Of a stretch of DNA of 64,000 bases, positions 12,870-24,741 are shown in pieces (positions within the stretch are counted from its first letter, which is position 1; each line of letters begins with the position of its first letter). The stretch is taken from the NCBI GenBank assembly GCA_001600615.1, contig BCKK01000001.1, positions 3,415,826 to 3,479,825 of the forward strand, given 5' to 3'. The DNA is from Dioszegia crocea. Lineage: Eukaryota > Basidiomycota > Tremellomycetes > Tremellales > Bulleribasidiaceae. The notes under the pieces are model-generated. The model had not been told where the DNA came from, did not search any database, and was given only the letters and a program-made list of their open reading frames with translations. The position numbers and the translations under genes were made by a program.

Positions 12870-13613
12870 ATGCCAATCAACACCATCCTCTTCGACTGCG
12901 ATAACACCCTAGTCCTCTCCGAACCCCTCGCATTCGCAGCTTGCGCTGATCTCTCCAATGCCATCCTAGACAAGTATGCGCCGGCCACGCAACACAGATA
13001 CCTGGGACCTCAACTTCAACGCGAATTCGTAGGCAAGAATTTCCGGGCCTTGATCGCTGCGCTCGAGGACAAGCATGGCTTCTCTGTCCCGCCTGAGGAC
13101 GTCGATGGATGGGTGGCCAAGGAGCTGGGGACTACTGTAGCCAAGATCGAGGAGAGTGCTACCCCATGCGAGGGATCGATGGAAGTGCTGGAGGCATTAC
13201 AAAGGGAGGGGAAATACCAGTTGGCGGTAGTCAGCTCGAGCGCCTTGCCTCGAGTCCTAGCCTCGATCCACAAAACCGGACAAGACATCTACTTCCCCTC
13301 CTCTCGAGTATTTTCGGCCGCTTCCATGAACCCTCCTACCTCCAAACCCGACCCCGCCGTCTACCTCCACGCGTGTCAGCAACTCGGAGTCTCGCCCGAT
13401 CAGTGCGTGGCTGTTGAAGACAGTAAATCAGGCGCTACTGCAGCTAAGAGGGCCGGGATCCCTCTGATGGGGTATGTGGGACCTTATTATGATGAGGGAG
13501 AGGCGGAAGTCAAGGAGGCGGAAAGGGTGTTGAAGGAGGAGTGTGGGGCAAAGGTGGTGATGCACCACTGGAGGGACTTTGCGGGATGCCTGAAGCAGAT
13601 GGAGGAGGACTGA
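12870..13613 (+). CDS. HAD-superfamily (subfamily IA-like) phosphatase
   Basis: Single-exon protein of 247 residues if started at ATG 12870, or 276 residues from 12783. I prefer 12870 because it places the catalytic motif near the N-terminus as usual. HAD motif I is FDCDNTLVLSE (nucleophile Asp and acid/base Asp). Motif II is VVSSSALPRV, the motif III lysine is in SKPDPAVYLHA, and motif IV is VAVEDSKSGATAAKRAGI. The four-helix cap between motifs I and II is about 70 residues, as in phosphoglycolate/sugar phosphatase-like enzymes. It hydrolyses a small phosphomonoester in the cytosol; substrate unknown. Confidence 0.85.
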   Translation: MPINTILFDCDNTLVLSEPLAFAACADLSNAILDKYAPATQHRYLGPQLQREFVGKNFRALIAALEDKHGFSVPPEDVDGWVAKELGTTVAKIEESATPCEGSMEVLEALQREGKYQLAVVSSSALPRVLASIHKTGQDIYFPSSRVFSAASMNPPTSKPDPAVYLHACQQLGVSPDQCVAVEDSKSGATAAKRAGIPLMGYVGPYYDEGEAEVKEAERVLKEECGAKVVMHHWRDFAGCLKQMEED

Positions 13614-14277
13614 AGTTCGGCACAGCGGGATGCTATCCAGGAATAAGAAGGTGCTGAGCCGTTTGACCTCAGCAGGACCCAGGTATAGGTCGCCCCTCGC
13701 TGACTACTGATATGCTCCATTGGCTGATATCCACTCGCTGGGACAATTGGCAGTCCTTCAAGTGATCCTTGTGCTTCGGCATCGGACCCTATCACCGGAC
13801 CAGTATTGACATGTACTGACGATAGGACCGTCTGCTCTGCGACTAGTTGCGAGAAAGTCCGCCAACGTCGCTTTCTGAGTTTAAGGCATTCTTCAGCTAC
13901 AGATCACAGAGCACCCTACATTTCGAGTGACGCCCGCAACCCGCACTCAGCGCTATTTGCGATGTGAGGCACCTACCAGATCCCTGGTGGTATGGCTTAC
14001 CGGTCTGTGTGCGTACAGTGCAAGGCGGAAGCCTGGGCTTGACTGTTGCTGCCGATTTCATTAGAAACCCTTTTGTATTAGGACTATGTACAGTAAGTTA
14101 GTAATTAATTAGAAACCTCGGCGGTTCCGGGGGAGTTACGCGAATGTCTCGTAACTGATTTCGCCATCGCTCGTTTTGACATTTCGGGAATTTTGCTCAT
14201 GCGCTCCAGCTTCATCCCGCGCGAGGATAAGATGCTTCACATTACTCATCAACAACAAAGTCAACCCCTCTTCAAGG
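13614..14277. other. Intergenic, promoter of the SQR gene
   Basis: About 660 bp without a supported gene. It includes an AT-rich patch with TTAGTAATTAATTAG near 14097-14112, and is presumed to hold the 3' end of the HAD gene and the promoter of the next. Confidence 0.4.
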
Positions 14278-15853
14278 ATGTCGCCAGCTGCTCTCCGCTC
14301 TGTTCCGTCCCTTGCGGCTCGCTTTGCAACCACATCGGCTCACTCGGGCAAGCACAAGGTCGTGGTCATTGGCGCCGGTGCCGGAGGTCTCGCAGCTGCA
14401 AACCAGATCTATAATGCCTTCAAGGCGAAGGGTGAAAGCTTGAACAGTGGTGATATCGCCATTATCGATGTGAGTTAGCAGTCTTAGCGTGTCTCATAAA
14501 AGCTGACTGTGTAGCCCGCTCAATACCATGATTATCAACCAGGATGGACCATCGTTGGCTCTGGTCTCGCGAAGAAGGACGAATACCGCCGCACCCTCTC
14601 TAGCCTCATTCCATCGCACTTCGCGCATATACCAGGCAAGGCTGCTGGTGTTGAGCCACAGAGCAGCAGGGTAGTCCTCGCGGACGGATCGACTGTGGCG
14701 TATGAAAGTCTGGTCGTTGCCGCCGGTATTCAAATAAGTCAGTTTGCGTTTTGCGCATTCGGGAACTGAACTGATTGCGTAGACTACGACAAAATCTCTG
14801 GACTCAAGGAAGCCTTGAAAGACTCTGCTCAGTCCAAGGTGGCCACCATATATGCGTACGACTCAGCCGATAAGGCATGGGATCTTATCCGAGACTTTGA
14901 CGGAAAGGGCGAGGCAATCTTCACACAGCCGTTCGGACCTGTCAAATGCGCAGGAGGTGAGTTGTTGTGAGCTACTCAGATCGACTGTGCTGATATGTAG
15001 CACCTCAAAAAATCGCCTATATGGCCGACTCTTACTGGAAGTCCACCACAAACCCCCTCCCCTCCCGCTCCTTCATCACCGGAATGCCCACCATGTTCTC
15101 GGTCCCACACTACTCTAACGCCCTGAATGCGATCCGCCAGGAGAAGGGTATCAGCGGGGAGTTCAACCACAACCTAGTCGCTATCGATGCAGCGAAGAAG
15201 GTCGCCACGTTCGAGGTGCTCGCAGGCGACAAGAAGGGAAGCAAGGTTGAGAAGGAGTATGGAATCCTGCACGTCACGCCACCGATGGGTCCGCTTGACT
15301 GGATCAAGAAGTCGCCCATAGCCGATGCGGCGGGTTGGGTGGATGTTCACCAGGGAACTTTACAGCACAACAAATATGAGAATATCTTCTCGTTGGGTGA
15401 TTCTTCGAGTCTGCCAACATCGAAAGTGAGTCTCTTCTTCTCTTCTCCTGACGAGCCTGACTGATGATCAGACTGCCGCTGCGATCACAGCTCAAACTCC
15501 TGTCCTCTCCAACAACCTCGTCTCGCTCCTGTCAACCGGCAAGGTCGGAAACGCTATCTACGACGGATATACTTCTTGCCCACTTTTCACCGGTCGTGGA
15601 GAGCTCATGCTCGCCGAATTCAAGTACGGCTTGGAACGGAAGGAGACATTCGGGTGGTTGACGGATCAAAGCAAGCCTAACCGGTAAGTCTGAATGATCC
15701 GTCTTTTTTGGCACGCAGTACACGGCTGACGTTCCCAGCGCCTTCTATCACTTAACAAAAGACGTCTTCCCTCGAGCGTACTTCAGCAAGTTGGTGAAAG
15801 GTGAATGGTACGGGCCAAGCGGAGTTTTCCCCCCTCAGTTCCTCCCTTCATAG
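14278..15853 (+). CDS. SQR: Mitochondrial sulfide:quinone oxidoreductase
   Basis: Oxidises sulfide to a persulfide and passes electrons to ubiquinone in the inner mitochondrial membrane. ATG 14278 gives an Arg/Ser/Ala-rich presequence (SPAALRSVPSLAARFATT) and then the FAD fold KVVVIGAGAGGLAAANQI. The family motif AQYHDYQPGWTIVGSG follows. Both redox cysteines of the eukaryotic type are visible, in FGPVKCAGAPQKIAYM and in YTSCPLFTGRGELMLAEF. The second FAD site is KYENIFSLGDSSSLPTSKTAAA. The C-terminus (ETFGWLTDQSKPNR...) resembles the membrane-anchoring end of animal SQOR and S. pombe Hmt2. Five or so short introns. Length, about 450 residues, fits the family. Assignment is secure. Confidence 0.93.
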
Positions 15854-18071
15854 TGCTCATTTAGGCTCGACTGATCGTCTGTATGTATACAAGTCATCGG
15901 AGGCCGTCCCACTGCGCTGGCGCTGCTCGCCGTAATATTGACACCCAGACCAACAAGTTCTCCCCACCGTTGGGCATTGGAGCCTGCTCTCTTACGAACG
16001 ACTGATCTCTGCCAAGAACTGCTCTTGTTGCATCGGTCTCTAATCCGATTTGCATAGTCATAGATGCGACATTCGTGCGTAGTCAGGGTACATGCGAGGC
16101 ACAGCTGGGACACGTAGCATATCTCAGTGCCTTAGTCCAGTGCACCAGCTAGGCACGACCGGATCAGACCGATGCGGCTAACGTCCGTCCTACTCAGTCC
16201 AGGCACGATTTCGAGCTAAATGTGAAACATGGCTGCTCTGGGTACTGGCGCGAAACGAGCCCCAGAGGCAGCAAGCTGCAGCTTTGACGTCGTCAACACT
16301 TTTTAGGCGAAGGCAGTAAGCTGATGGATCAAGACGTCCGACGTATGATTGAACGATCAAAATGAACCTGCAGCTGTTCCTCTTCGCTCTTTAGCCCAAG
16401 TACCGCCGCTCTTAGCCTTGTTATGCCGACGCACTCCCTCTCGTTCCGGTCAGGCACGGCCATTCTCGCTTAATGGCATGATGCCCTCAAGCCTGCCGCG
16501 CCCATTTTTCTCGCGTGATTTGCTACAATTGTCTCACACAATGATCCGCGACCGCGGTCAAGTCGCCCGTGCCCGCCCCAGCTGTTCGCCCGTGGGGCTG
16601 AGCGCTGACACACCATGCAGAACGGCTCGCGCTTCGTGCATCCTAGATCTCTCCATTGAACTCGAAAAGAAACAGCTTTTTGGTGCCGAATAGTCACTGC
16701 CCGCTCTGCTCGAGTAGCTAGTCGGCTGCAATGGAGGGAAAGTCTGATGATCTTTGGTGACTTAGGCTTGATCGACTTTGAATGATGATCGATGCAGCAA
16801 CTTCTAGTATTGTAATTGAGATGGATGATCAGCTGATTGATCTGCTAGAGCCATGACCCCGACCACGCCGATGACTTGCGTGCTCCCACCTATGCATATT
16901 ATGCGTATATCCATTATCGATTACGAACAGATCGACGGTTGATCGCCGCATCAATGCCGCATCAGCTGCAGGCCGCAACAGGCCGCATCTTCGTGCGATA
17001 ACGAAATATCGGCATCCTACGTGCAATCTATCGCGATCGCTCAAGTTTTGCTGACCCGTATAACTCCCGCATAGCAAACCCTTGGCATCCACAGAGACCT
17101 TCAGTCACTTGACTGGCTGCTTCGCCTGTGGACAGCAATTGGTAACTTAAATGTCGTCTCAAGGCAATTTGCGATCTCTCTGGCAGTCTCCATTGTCTAG
17201 ACGTCGAGACAATCACTTGACACGCAGAACCAAGCTCCAAGTCTCAGTATTCCATTCAGCACGGTTCCTTGACGAGAAAGGATCGGCAGTTGCGTCATGA
17301 TCAGAGTCATCCTCTAACTAGCGAAAGATGGATAGTCGATAGTCAGATAGGGGCCGCTGCCAAGTTCCGCTCCGGATCATGATGCATGATGTATGCCGGT
17401 GACGGCATACCTACTCCGCGTTAACGCCACAGAATAAGGTACAACGGAGTCCAGACCACGCCCTCAGAGCTTCGCGGCACAGCTCGGAACCCTGCGGAGC
17501 TCTCTCGGCAACCCTCGGCCCGCCGCCCTTGTTGCTGTTGTTCACGTCGCGGCGAGGCCGGAAAATTCGCATGTCAGGTAGCGCTCCAAGCTCGAGAGAG
17601 CATTCAGAGTGGACAAAGCGCTCTTTGCATAACCTCGCCACCGTGAACTCTCGTCTTCTGCGTTCTTTCACAATCTTGAACACAAACGCACACTAGGCAG
17701 CCAGAGGCGTCGACTTGCGCAAATCAAGCATAACTTGGTTCTCGTTATCGCTCCGGCATCTTGTCATTACGACGGCGATCAGCTCAAACCTCCACCGCAC
17801 TCGGACTAGTCCGTTTACTGCTTGATTGCAGGTTGTACAGGACATCCTCCGACATCGACACTGCGCTGAGCGCGCAACGACGACTCTCCACTGGAAGGAG
17901 GAGGTGTCAATTGCATCGTGGACGTGTTCGGGGGAGCAAAGGACGTCAGCAAGCCTGTCAGCTGTTGCGCCCGTGCCTTTCGATAACGAAAGAGAGGAGG
18001 GGCGGAGTGGGGGATTGTGCTCGGACCACCGCCACTCTCCGAGACCCGAGACAGTCTTCGGGTTGAGCAGT

Positions 18072-18127
18072 CCACACACAGACATACACAAACCATCACA
18101 CACACATACGCACACACACATACACAG
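18072..18127. repeat. CA-rich imperfect microsatellite
   Basis: Interrupted CA dinucleotide runs (CACACACA with GA, TA and CG interruptions) of about 55 bp. The tract lies roughly 575 bp upstream of the WOPR start codon. Confidence 0.85.
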
Positions 18128-18173
18128 GTACGCACACAGCAATTTGCCCCCTTGCTTGGGCCCTTGAGCTGAC

Positions 18174-18284
18174 ATGTCTCAGCTGGGCTGCCTCGGCCTC
18201 GGGATATACCTCGCAACCCCGTTCCCCCTCCCTTTTTCATCTACCACTCGGACCCGGAGGACGGACGGACGACCGACGATCTGA
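18174..18284 (+). other. Possible upstream ORF (36 codons) in the WOPR leader
   Basis: Short ATG-initiated frame ending with TGA 18282-18284. It is the last ATG before the WOPR start 420 bp downstream. If the transcript starts upstream of it, it would act as a uORF. The peptide itself is not recognisable. Confidence 0.3.
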
Positions 18285-18701
18285 AACATACCCCCCCTTT
18301 CGCATCGCAAATCCGTCTCTCGGACCTCGCGCCTCTGATTTGGGGACACCCCTTTCAGTCATCCACTCGCCTCACTTTTTAAGCGCACAGCAAGCGCTAA
18401 TCGTCGTCAGCCCACGTCAGTGCGCTACAGGATTCACTCTTTCATCCACGATCAATCAGACTTCACGAGGGACAATTAGAGTCTCATTCCCCTTACCAAC
18501 TCTCCCCGTCTCTTCGCTACAGATCTTCACCCCTTTTCTAAACTCCGGTATCGAGGTCTATCACTCTTCCTCCAGGTGTATATAGCCTTCGCTCCACAGG
18601 CTATCACTGTCCTCATACATCCCGTCGATAACTTCAACCTCAGGCCTCTAGCTCTACCCCCTGTACAAATCCCTCATCCCCTCACCGCATCACCTCCGAA
18701 C

Positions 18702-21002
18702 ATGTCTACACCCACATCCACCCCCTTACCCCCTTCCTCGCCCCCTCACCTCGATCCCCCCTTCAGAGGCTACATCGCGACAACGTATGATTCCCTGTTG
18801 GTCTTCGAGGCTGCTCGGCGGGGTCTGATACCTCGGGTGACAAGACGGTTGATAGAGAGGGAGCGGGGCATGGTGCAAAGTGGCGCAGTCTTCGTCTTTG
18901 ACGAGCAGGAGAGCGGCATCAAGAGATGGACGGATGGCTTAGTCTGGAGTCCGAGTCGGATCCTTGGTAACTTCTTGGTGAGTCAGAATCTAACTTCTTC
19001 CTGCGCAAATCTTAATCACTCTTGATTTTGGATCCATCACCCCTTTGACTCTGTGCTGACTTTAAAGGTTTATCGGGAGACCGATAAGAGATCTGTTCAT
19101 GCGAATTCCACATCTAGCCAGATCGACTTCTCCAATCACAACTCCCCCTCCGGTACGCCAATCCAGTCTATGCTACCACCGCACCAGGTCTATGGCGATC
19201 CGAGCCAGGGCTCTGGCGAGATCCCAATACTTGCCCAGGGCGCTATTCGTACTCGCTCTGCAAGCGAGGGTGGAATGGACAGGCAGAGGGAACGGCAGCT
19301 CGTTGGGAGCTTGACAAACAGCTACAAGTTCAGAGAAGGGGGACTGGTCAAGAAGGTATGTACCATCAGTCACATCTAGGCTTTGGCTGACATTTTAGAC
19401 TATGTCCGTCAACATCGGAGGCTATTCGCAGCACATGATATCCTACTATACAGTCGCGGACGTCATGTCGGGCAAGCTTCGAACACCGTCCTCTATACCC
19501 GAGCTGGCTTCGCTGGAGATCAGCTCCGATTACCTCGAAAAGCAAAACTTTAGATTCCCGCCTGTGGTGGAAGTCGGTTTAGATGGGGTGTCGCGTTATA
19601 GGTAAGCTCTGATATCATCTCATCAGGACCATGTTGATTGTCCAGGGGTGAAGCCGAAGAGTCTACCATGCCTGACACATCCACAACCGGATTCACCATT
19701 CATACCGCCCCTACCCCCACAGACCCCTTCGACGCATACGGTGACAGTCGCGGCTCGGGGCACACTCGCGGTTACACGCATCCCCAACACACTCCCATGT
19801 CAATCCAATCACCACACTCTCCCCTCCCACCCACTGCATACCTTCCCAACTCGGCCGGTTCTCACTATTTCGACCACAACTATCCGGGACCCTCCGCGCC
19901 CGGCTCAGCGGGCGCACAGGCCATCCCCATTCAGCGTCAGGCATCGGGCGGTGTCCACCGGCCCAGCAGCTCGAAAGCTAGGTACGACCCCTATGGCTCG
20001 GGTAGTCCTCGCGTTGCCTCGCTGGGTCACAGTGCCGGTCACCCGCATCACTATGGTCCAGCTTCAGCAGGTATGCCGGCGTCGGCTGGTTCTAGCCTCG
20101 GTCTGGGTCCAGGACCGAACGCGCCAGCCATGTACCGCCGGCAGTCAGTGCCTCAGCCTCCCTCCCATCAGCACGAATACCACAATCAGCAGTTGCACCC
20201 CCACCCCCACCACCAGCACCCGCATCAACACCAGCACCATCATCCTCAACAGCAGCACGACTACTATCAGCAGTATGATGTCAAGCCAACCCTCCACCCA
20301 TCTGGTATTGCATCATACTCGTATCCTCCCCCACCCGCGACCGCGCCTAGTTCATTCTCGAACTATTACCACCAGCTTCCACCTGCTCCCACGCAGATGG
20401 CATCGCCTATGATCGCATACACATCCGGTCCTGCGCCCGCTGGCCATGGACCAGATCACGCACATCACCCGGCCTCTGCTGGTGGCTATCCTGGCCAGAT
20501 GTGGCAGACCACATCCACCTCTTCCGCACCCCCTCCCGGCACCCAGTCTCGCCTCCTACCTACCCAATCGAGGGAATATGGGCATCCACCATCCGCTGAA
20601 CAACGACCTGCTGGCGGCGAATTCGGTGCGGGGGGTCAGCCTCCCTCATCGAGCGGGTCAGGGGCAAGTGGCGCAAGCCAGCAGCCAGGCGGTGCCCCGC
20701 CGTATGGTGGAGCGGCTGGTCAACTTGGCAGCAGTACTGGGAGTGGCGGATGGGGTGGGTCCATCCCGACAGCCTTGAATCTGAACCGGTCTCGCTTGGG
20801 TCCCGGTGCCACGGGCGGAAACATCAGCCCCTTGCAAAGTCCCCTCTCGGCTACGGCAATCGGACACCTTTCGAGTCCAGTACCGCTGAGCGCCGCTCGG
20901 CCAGTCTCGAGCGGAGGTGTTGGCATGGCTACGGGGATCGGCTCGATGGACGTCGGGCAATTCATTCCGGAGGATGGATGGAGTAACTCGACCCCTGCAT
21001 AG
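18702..21002 (+). CDS. WOPR-domain transcription regulator (Gti1/Pac2/Wor1 family)
   Basis: DNA-binding master regulator of morphology or cell fate in fungi. After a short Pro/Ser leader, the first WOPR globule is FRGYIATTYDSLLVFEAARR with VTRRLIERERGMVQSG, VFVFDEQESGIKRWTDG and WSPSRILGNFLVYRE. The second starts at SYKFREGGLVKKTMSVNIGG and continues YSQHMISYYTVADVMSGKLR with TPSSIPELASL. A Ser/Gly/Pro/His/Gln-rich, presumably disordered region of more than 400 residues follows (His/Gln tract near 20170-20275). Four exons, joined cleanly at NFL|VYRE and KK|TMSV; total about 700 residues. The start at 18702 is supported by absence of any other ATG for 525 bp upstream. Nuclear by role; it may regulate its own long promoter as Wor1 does. 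Confidence 0.93.
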
Positions 21003-21489
21003 CAAGTTCTGTCGGGTGGTGTAGGGCGAGGATGAATATGGTGAAGGGGGCGGTGTTTTGCGTTTTGGTTCAACAAGGTTGGAGAGGCAAAGTTGTACAT
21101 CTATCAGTCATTGGGTCTTGTGAATGGGCAAGGGGGAGGCGGGTGGAGGAAGATGTCTTGTCGAGCGGTCGGCTGAGTGAGGTCAGCATAGAGGCTTGGG
21201 AAGCGGACATTCTGTTATAGGCGGTGGGAATTTTGGGTCAAAAAGTATCATCTAGAAATGATCTATGTCTATAAACGCCCTGTATAAATACGCTTTGAAG
21301 CCTAGAGTAGTTGGGACGAAATCATGAATAGTCGTCAATTGTGAATCTTTACATAGAGATTGGGGCAATGCTATCGAGAGATTAGGCCCAGCTGCGGTCA
21401 CGTCAAACGATACTTGATAATTATCGCAACATGCCCAATACCACTTTGAGGTACCCTTTTCATCCCACTACAATCTAGCACTGGCCAAC
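21003..21489. other. Intergenic between convergent WOPR and TAL1 genes
   Basis: About 490 bp of shared 3' flank with AT-rich patches (for example around 21240-21320) likely to serve polyadenylation in both directions. No gene recognised. Confidence 0.45.
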
Positions 21490-23112
21490 CTAAGCGGCAA
21501 GCTTCTGCTTGATCATGTCCTTCAACGCGTTTCCGTCCTTGGCGAAGCCACGGATACCCTCGTGGAGCTTCTCGAAGCCCATCTGGTCCTCGAATTGCGC
21601 CCATCGGAATGCCTGCTCGTCGTTGATGAATGTGACCTTTTCTTGCTTGTCGTTGCTGGCAGACTCGGACTCGAGCTTCTTGGGCACATTGTCGCTGAGA
21701 ATCATATCAGCATCACGTCATCACAATCGACTGTCCCAAGACTTACCTGGAGTTCTTGAGCTCTTCAAGCAGCTTGGGGGCGATGGTGAGGTAGTCGCAT
21801 CCGGCCAAAGCCTTGATCTCGCCGGTGTTTCGGAATGAGGCACCCATGACGATGGTCTTGTAGCCGTGCTGCTTGTAGTAGCTGTTTTGTAAGCTTGGAC
21901 CCATGACTTTACATTGATTGACATACTTGAAGATCTTCTGGACAGACTTGACTCCTGGGTCAGTCTCGGCGGTGTACTCCTCTCCGGTGGACTTCTTGTA
22001 CCAGTCGAGAATCTACCGAATCAGCGGGTGCCCGGTGTTCAAGATCCGATTGACTTACTCGGCCGACGAAGGGGGAGATCAGGGTGACCTTGGCCTCAGC
22101 GCAGGCAACGGCCTGGGCGAAACCGAACAGAAGAGTCAAGTTGCAGCTGAAGGAGTCAGGTCTGTGTCTTGGTGCTGAGGCTTAAAGGCTTACTGGATTC
22201 CCTCCTCCTCGAGCTGCTTGGCAGCCTGGATACCTTCCCAGGTGGAACCAATCTACTAGTCAGCCATGTCTTCGCTCGCCAAAAGCCTGAGAACGACGAC
22301 GGCACTCACCTTGATCAAGACGCGCTCCTTGTCAATACCCTGCTCCTTGTAGAGGTCAATGATCTGGTGGGCCTTGTTGATGGTGGCCTCTGAGAATGGT
22401 CAGCATCATCCGTGCTTTCTCCTCAAACGGAAAGTCAGCGCTCAAACGTACTTGTGTCAAAGGAGAAAGCGGCATCGACCTCGGTGGAGACACGTCCGGG
22501 GACAATCTTCAGAATCTCAACACCGAAGGCAACGAGAAGTCGGTCCATGGCATTCTCAGCCTGCTCGTCGACATTGCTAGTGGGAGTGAGTTTGGTTCTA
22601 CACATGGGTGAAGTGGGGTATCTTGTCGCAAAGACCAACTCACCTGCTCTTGTTCTTACCGAACTCGACAGCGGTGTCGACAAGCTTCTTGTAAGCGGGA
22701 AGCTTGGCGGCAGCGAGACTTTAACGTCAGCCAAAACGTTGGAGCGTGCGGGCGATAAACAAGTTGACTCACATCAATGAAGGGTTGGTGGTGGCATCCT
22801 GGGGCTTGTAGGCGGCAATGGACTCGAAGTCTCCAGAGTCAGAGACGACAACGGTGCCGGAGCTGTTTAGGAACCCAAAAGAAAAGAGCACAGCAGCGAA
22901 CATCGTAGGAATGGGGAAATAGTGGATTCAGAGCAGATAGTGAGGGAGACCGGCGAGTTCCAGTACAGTAGTACAGTGACGGGGAGTAAATGAGTGCGGA
23001 GATGGGTATGACAAAGAGGAATGAGCGGCAAGAGAACGTGGTCAGCTAAACTCTGTTGCGTTGGGGGAAAAGCAGGGACATACGCCTTGAGTTGTTCGAG
23101 GGAGTTGGACAT
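21490..23112 (-). CDS. TAL1: Transaldolase
   Basis: Non-oxidative pentose phosphate enzyme that transfers a dihydroxyacetone unit between sugar phosphates in the cytosol. The spliced protein begins [10 protein letters not shown], then [20 protein letters not shown] with QDATTNPSL, the conserved substrate-binding start. The Schiff-base lysine lies in [20 protein letters not shown]. Then come [46 protein letters not shown], and [17 protein letters not shown]. The C-terminus ends [10 protein letters not shown]. Nine or so exons; the first intron is about 220 bp and pyrimidine-rich. Length, about 325 residues, equals that of yeast Tal1. Very secure. Confidence 0.96.
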
Positions 23113-24741
23113 TTTTGTATGTGTAGGATGTGTTTGTTTAAGCGTGAAGCTTGGGATGATTACTGGTAGATGGAAGGATGTGGAAAAAGTTGAGAGATAC
23201 GAGGACTGGAGTCGCAGTTGTGGGGGCGGGCGGCGAAGAATCCAACGGCGGAGCTACGGGTGGCAAACTACCGTGGGAAAGTGGATACTTGCCGCTTCGG
23301 CCCGACGTCCCGGCTGAAAAGATAGCCACCTCCACAGGCCACAGGCGAGAGGCAGAGTTTGACTGCTTTGCTAGATATGAGTAGGCTTATAGATACTGTG
23401 CTTGATTCGGTGTTCCAGGCTTGTATGAATGGAAGCTTAGACTTATGTCCACAGGCATATCTCTTCTTGCAAGCGGCGGTATCCTTTCCGCAGGCAATCC
23501 TTCTCAAGCATGTTCCCACATCAGACGAGGCACACCTTCCACCAGCCCACGGGTCGAGCAGCATTCCTTGGGTGCTGGCCATTCCATCCCGGCCGTCCTT
23601 GTGACCCCCACCGCCGGGACTATGCCTGCAGTCACTGTACACTGCATACAGAGAGCGTCATCGGAGTTTCAGGCGGTTTCACAATTCGCCACACTGCCAC
23701 ACTGAGATTTTGATCCCGACTGGGCGGGGCGTGCCACGTGTTTTGTGGCCCAAACTTCCGGGGTGTGTGCCGTAAAGAGGATTCAGGGTCTGGTAAGGAG
23801 AGAGAGATAAACAAAGCCCAACTGATGGGGAGTATCCTTCTCTTGGTTGTTGATGCATAGCTATTAGCGCGCTGACGTAGAGGAGCATCGTGAAGGCTGT
23901 GCGCGATGGAGTGAAGAAATGGATGCAGTGTACTTTGACCTCATCTTTCCATCTATCTAAGGCTCAACTCAACCGTTGACGACCAGCTCGGACCCCCTTT
24001 TTTCAAAGTGAAACACGCCACTCCGAGCCAAACAACGCTTTGAATTTCCCGAGTACCTTTCCCCCTCTTGCCTCCCGCTCTTCTCTCATCCCTCGCCACT
24101 CAATCTTCGACCTCGCCTGACATTGTTCATCACTCGACAACTCTGTCAATCACGCTCCTTGACAAAGCCCAGCCCTTTCACCTTTACATATTTCACTTGT
24201 CGCCCGTCGTTGAACGACCCATTGCTACCGATATCCACTAGCCTTCCTTTGGCCCACCGCTTCACACCTCCAATCGTTCTATCTGCTTTACCCTCCTCCG
24301 CCCGGAAACCACAGGTATCCTTATCGCTTCAGCTGGCGCACAAAATCCGGACCTCACCGTAACTACACGCTTAACCGGGGCTTGTCTCACTCTTCGACAA
24401 TCTCAACCCTTTGACTCTGACCTGGAATTCAAACCTTGACTCGCCTCGTGAGTCATCTCTCCTCAAACATTCACTGCGCTAGCGTACCTTTTCATTGACA
24501 ACTGCTCTCCACTGTTTGGCTCATCCACCATCTACCAAGGACCCGCTGCTTAGGACCTAGGACACTTACTGATAATCAGACGAGTTGTGAAGCGACGCCG
24601 ACGCACTCTTCTTTTACCTAAACATCGACATAGTAAGCCTTATTTTCTATCCCGCGTTTGGATCCCGTCATCAATCAGACATCTCTCCTCTTGACATTCA
24701 GCATTCCCTTTCTAGTGCGTTGCTGATCTGATAGTATCAAT
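23113..24741. promoter_or_regulatory. 1.6-kb divergent intergenic region with long ATG-free leader
   Basis: Lies between the TAL1 start (minus) and the Kre9-like gene start (plus). From 23936 to 24741 (about 806 nt) I find no ATG on the plus strand, and the stretch is C/T-rich; this strongly suggests a long 5' leader. GT...AG pairs such as GTGAGTCAT near 24450 with an acceptor near 24580 could mark a leader intron. The TAL1-proximal half has no recognisable element. Confidence 0.55.

Larger units (their letters stand above)
15854..18701. promoter_or_regulatory. 2.85-kb non-coding region upstream of the WOPR gene
   Basis: The longest gene-free stretch in the window. Six-frame reading gives only short frames with no recognisable protein. 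It ends in a pyrimidine-rich leader with no ATG from 18177 to 18701, preceded by a 36-codon ATG-initiated frame (18174-18284). A CA-rich tract lies at 18072-18127. Long upstream regions and leaders are known for Wor1-type regulators in other fungi, so I infer an extended promoter plus long 5' UTR. Confidence 0.6.

Noticed and set aside
6910..15853. Secondary-metabolite cluster formed by SDR, FAD monooxygenase, P450 and transporter genes
   Set aside because: No backbone synthase (PKS, NRPS or terpene) is present. The oxidative genes are separated by housekeeping genes such as SQR, TAL1 and a RhoGAP, so clustering is not supported.
16349..17683. Several frames of 75-115 codons in the region upstream of the WOPR gene
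   Set aside because: They lie on both strands, are unrelated to each other and show no recognisable motifs; consistent with chance frames in a long promoter.
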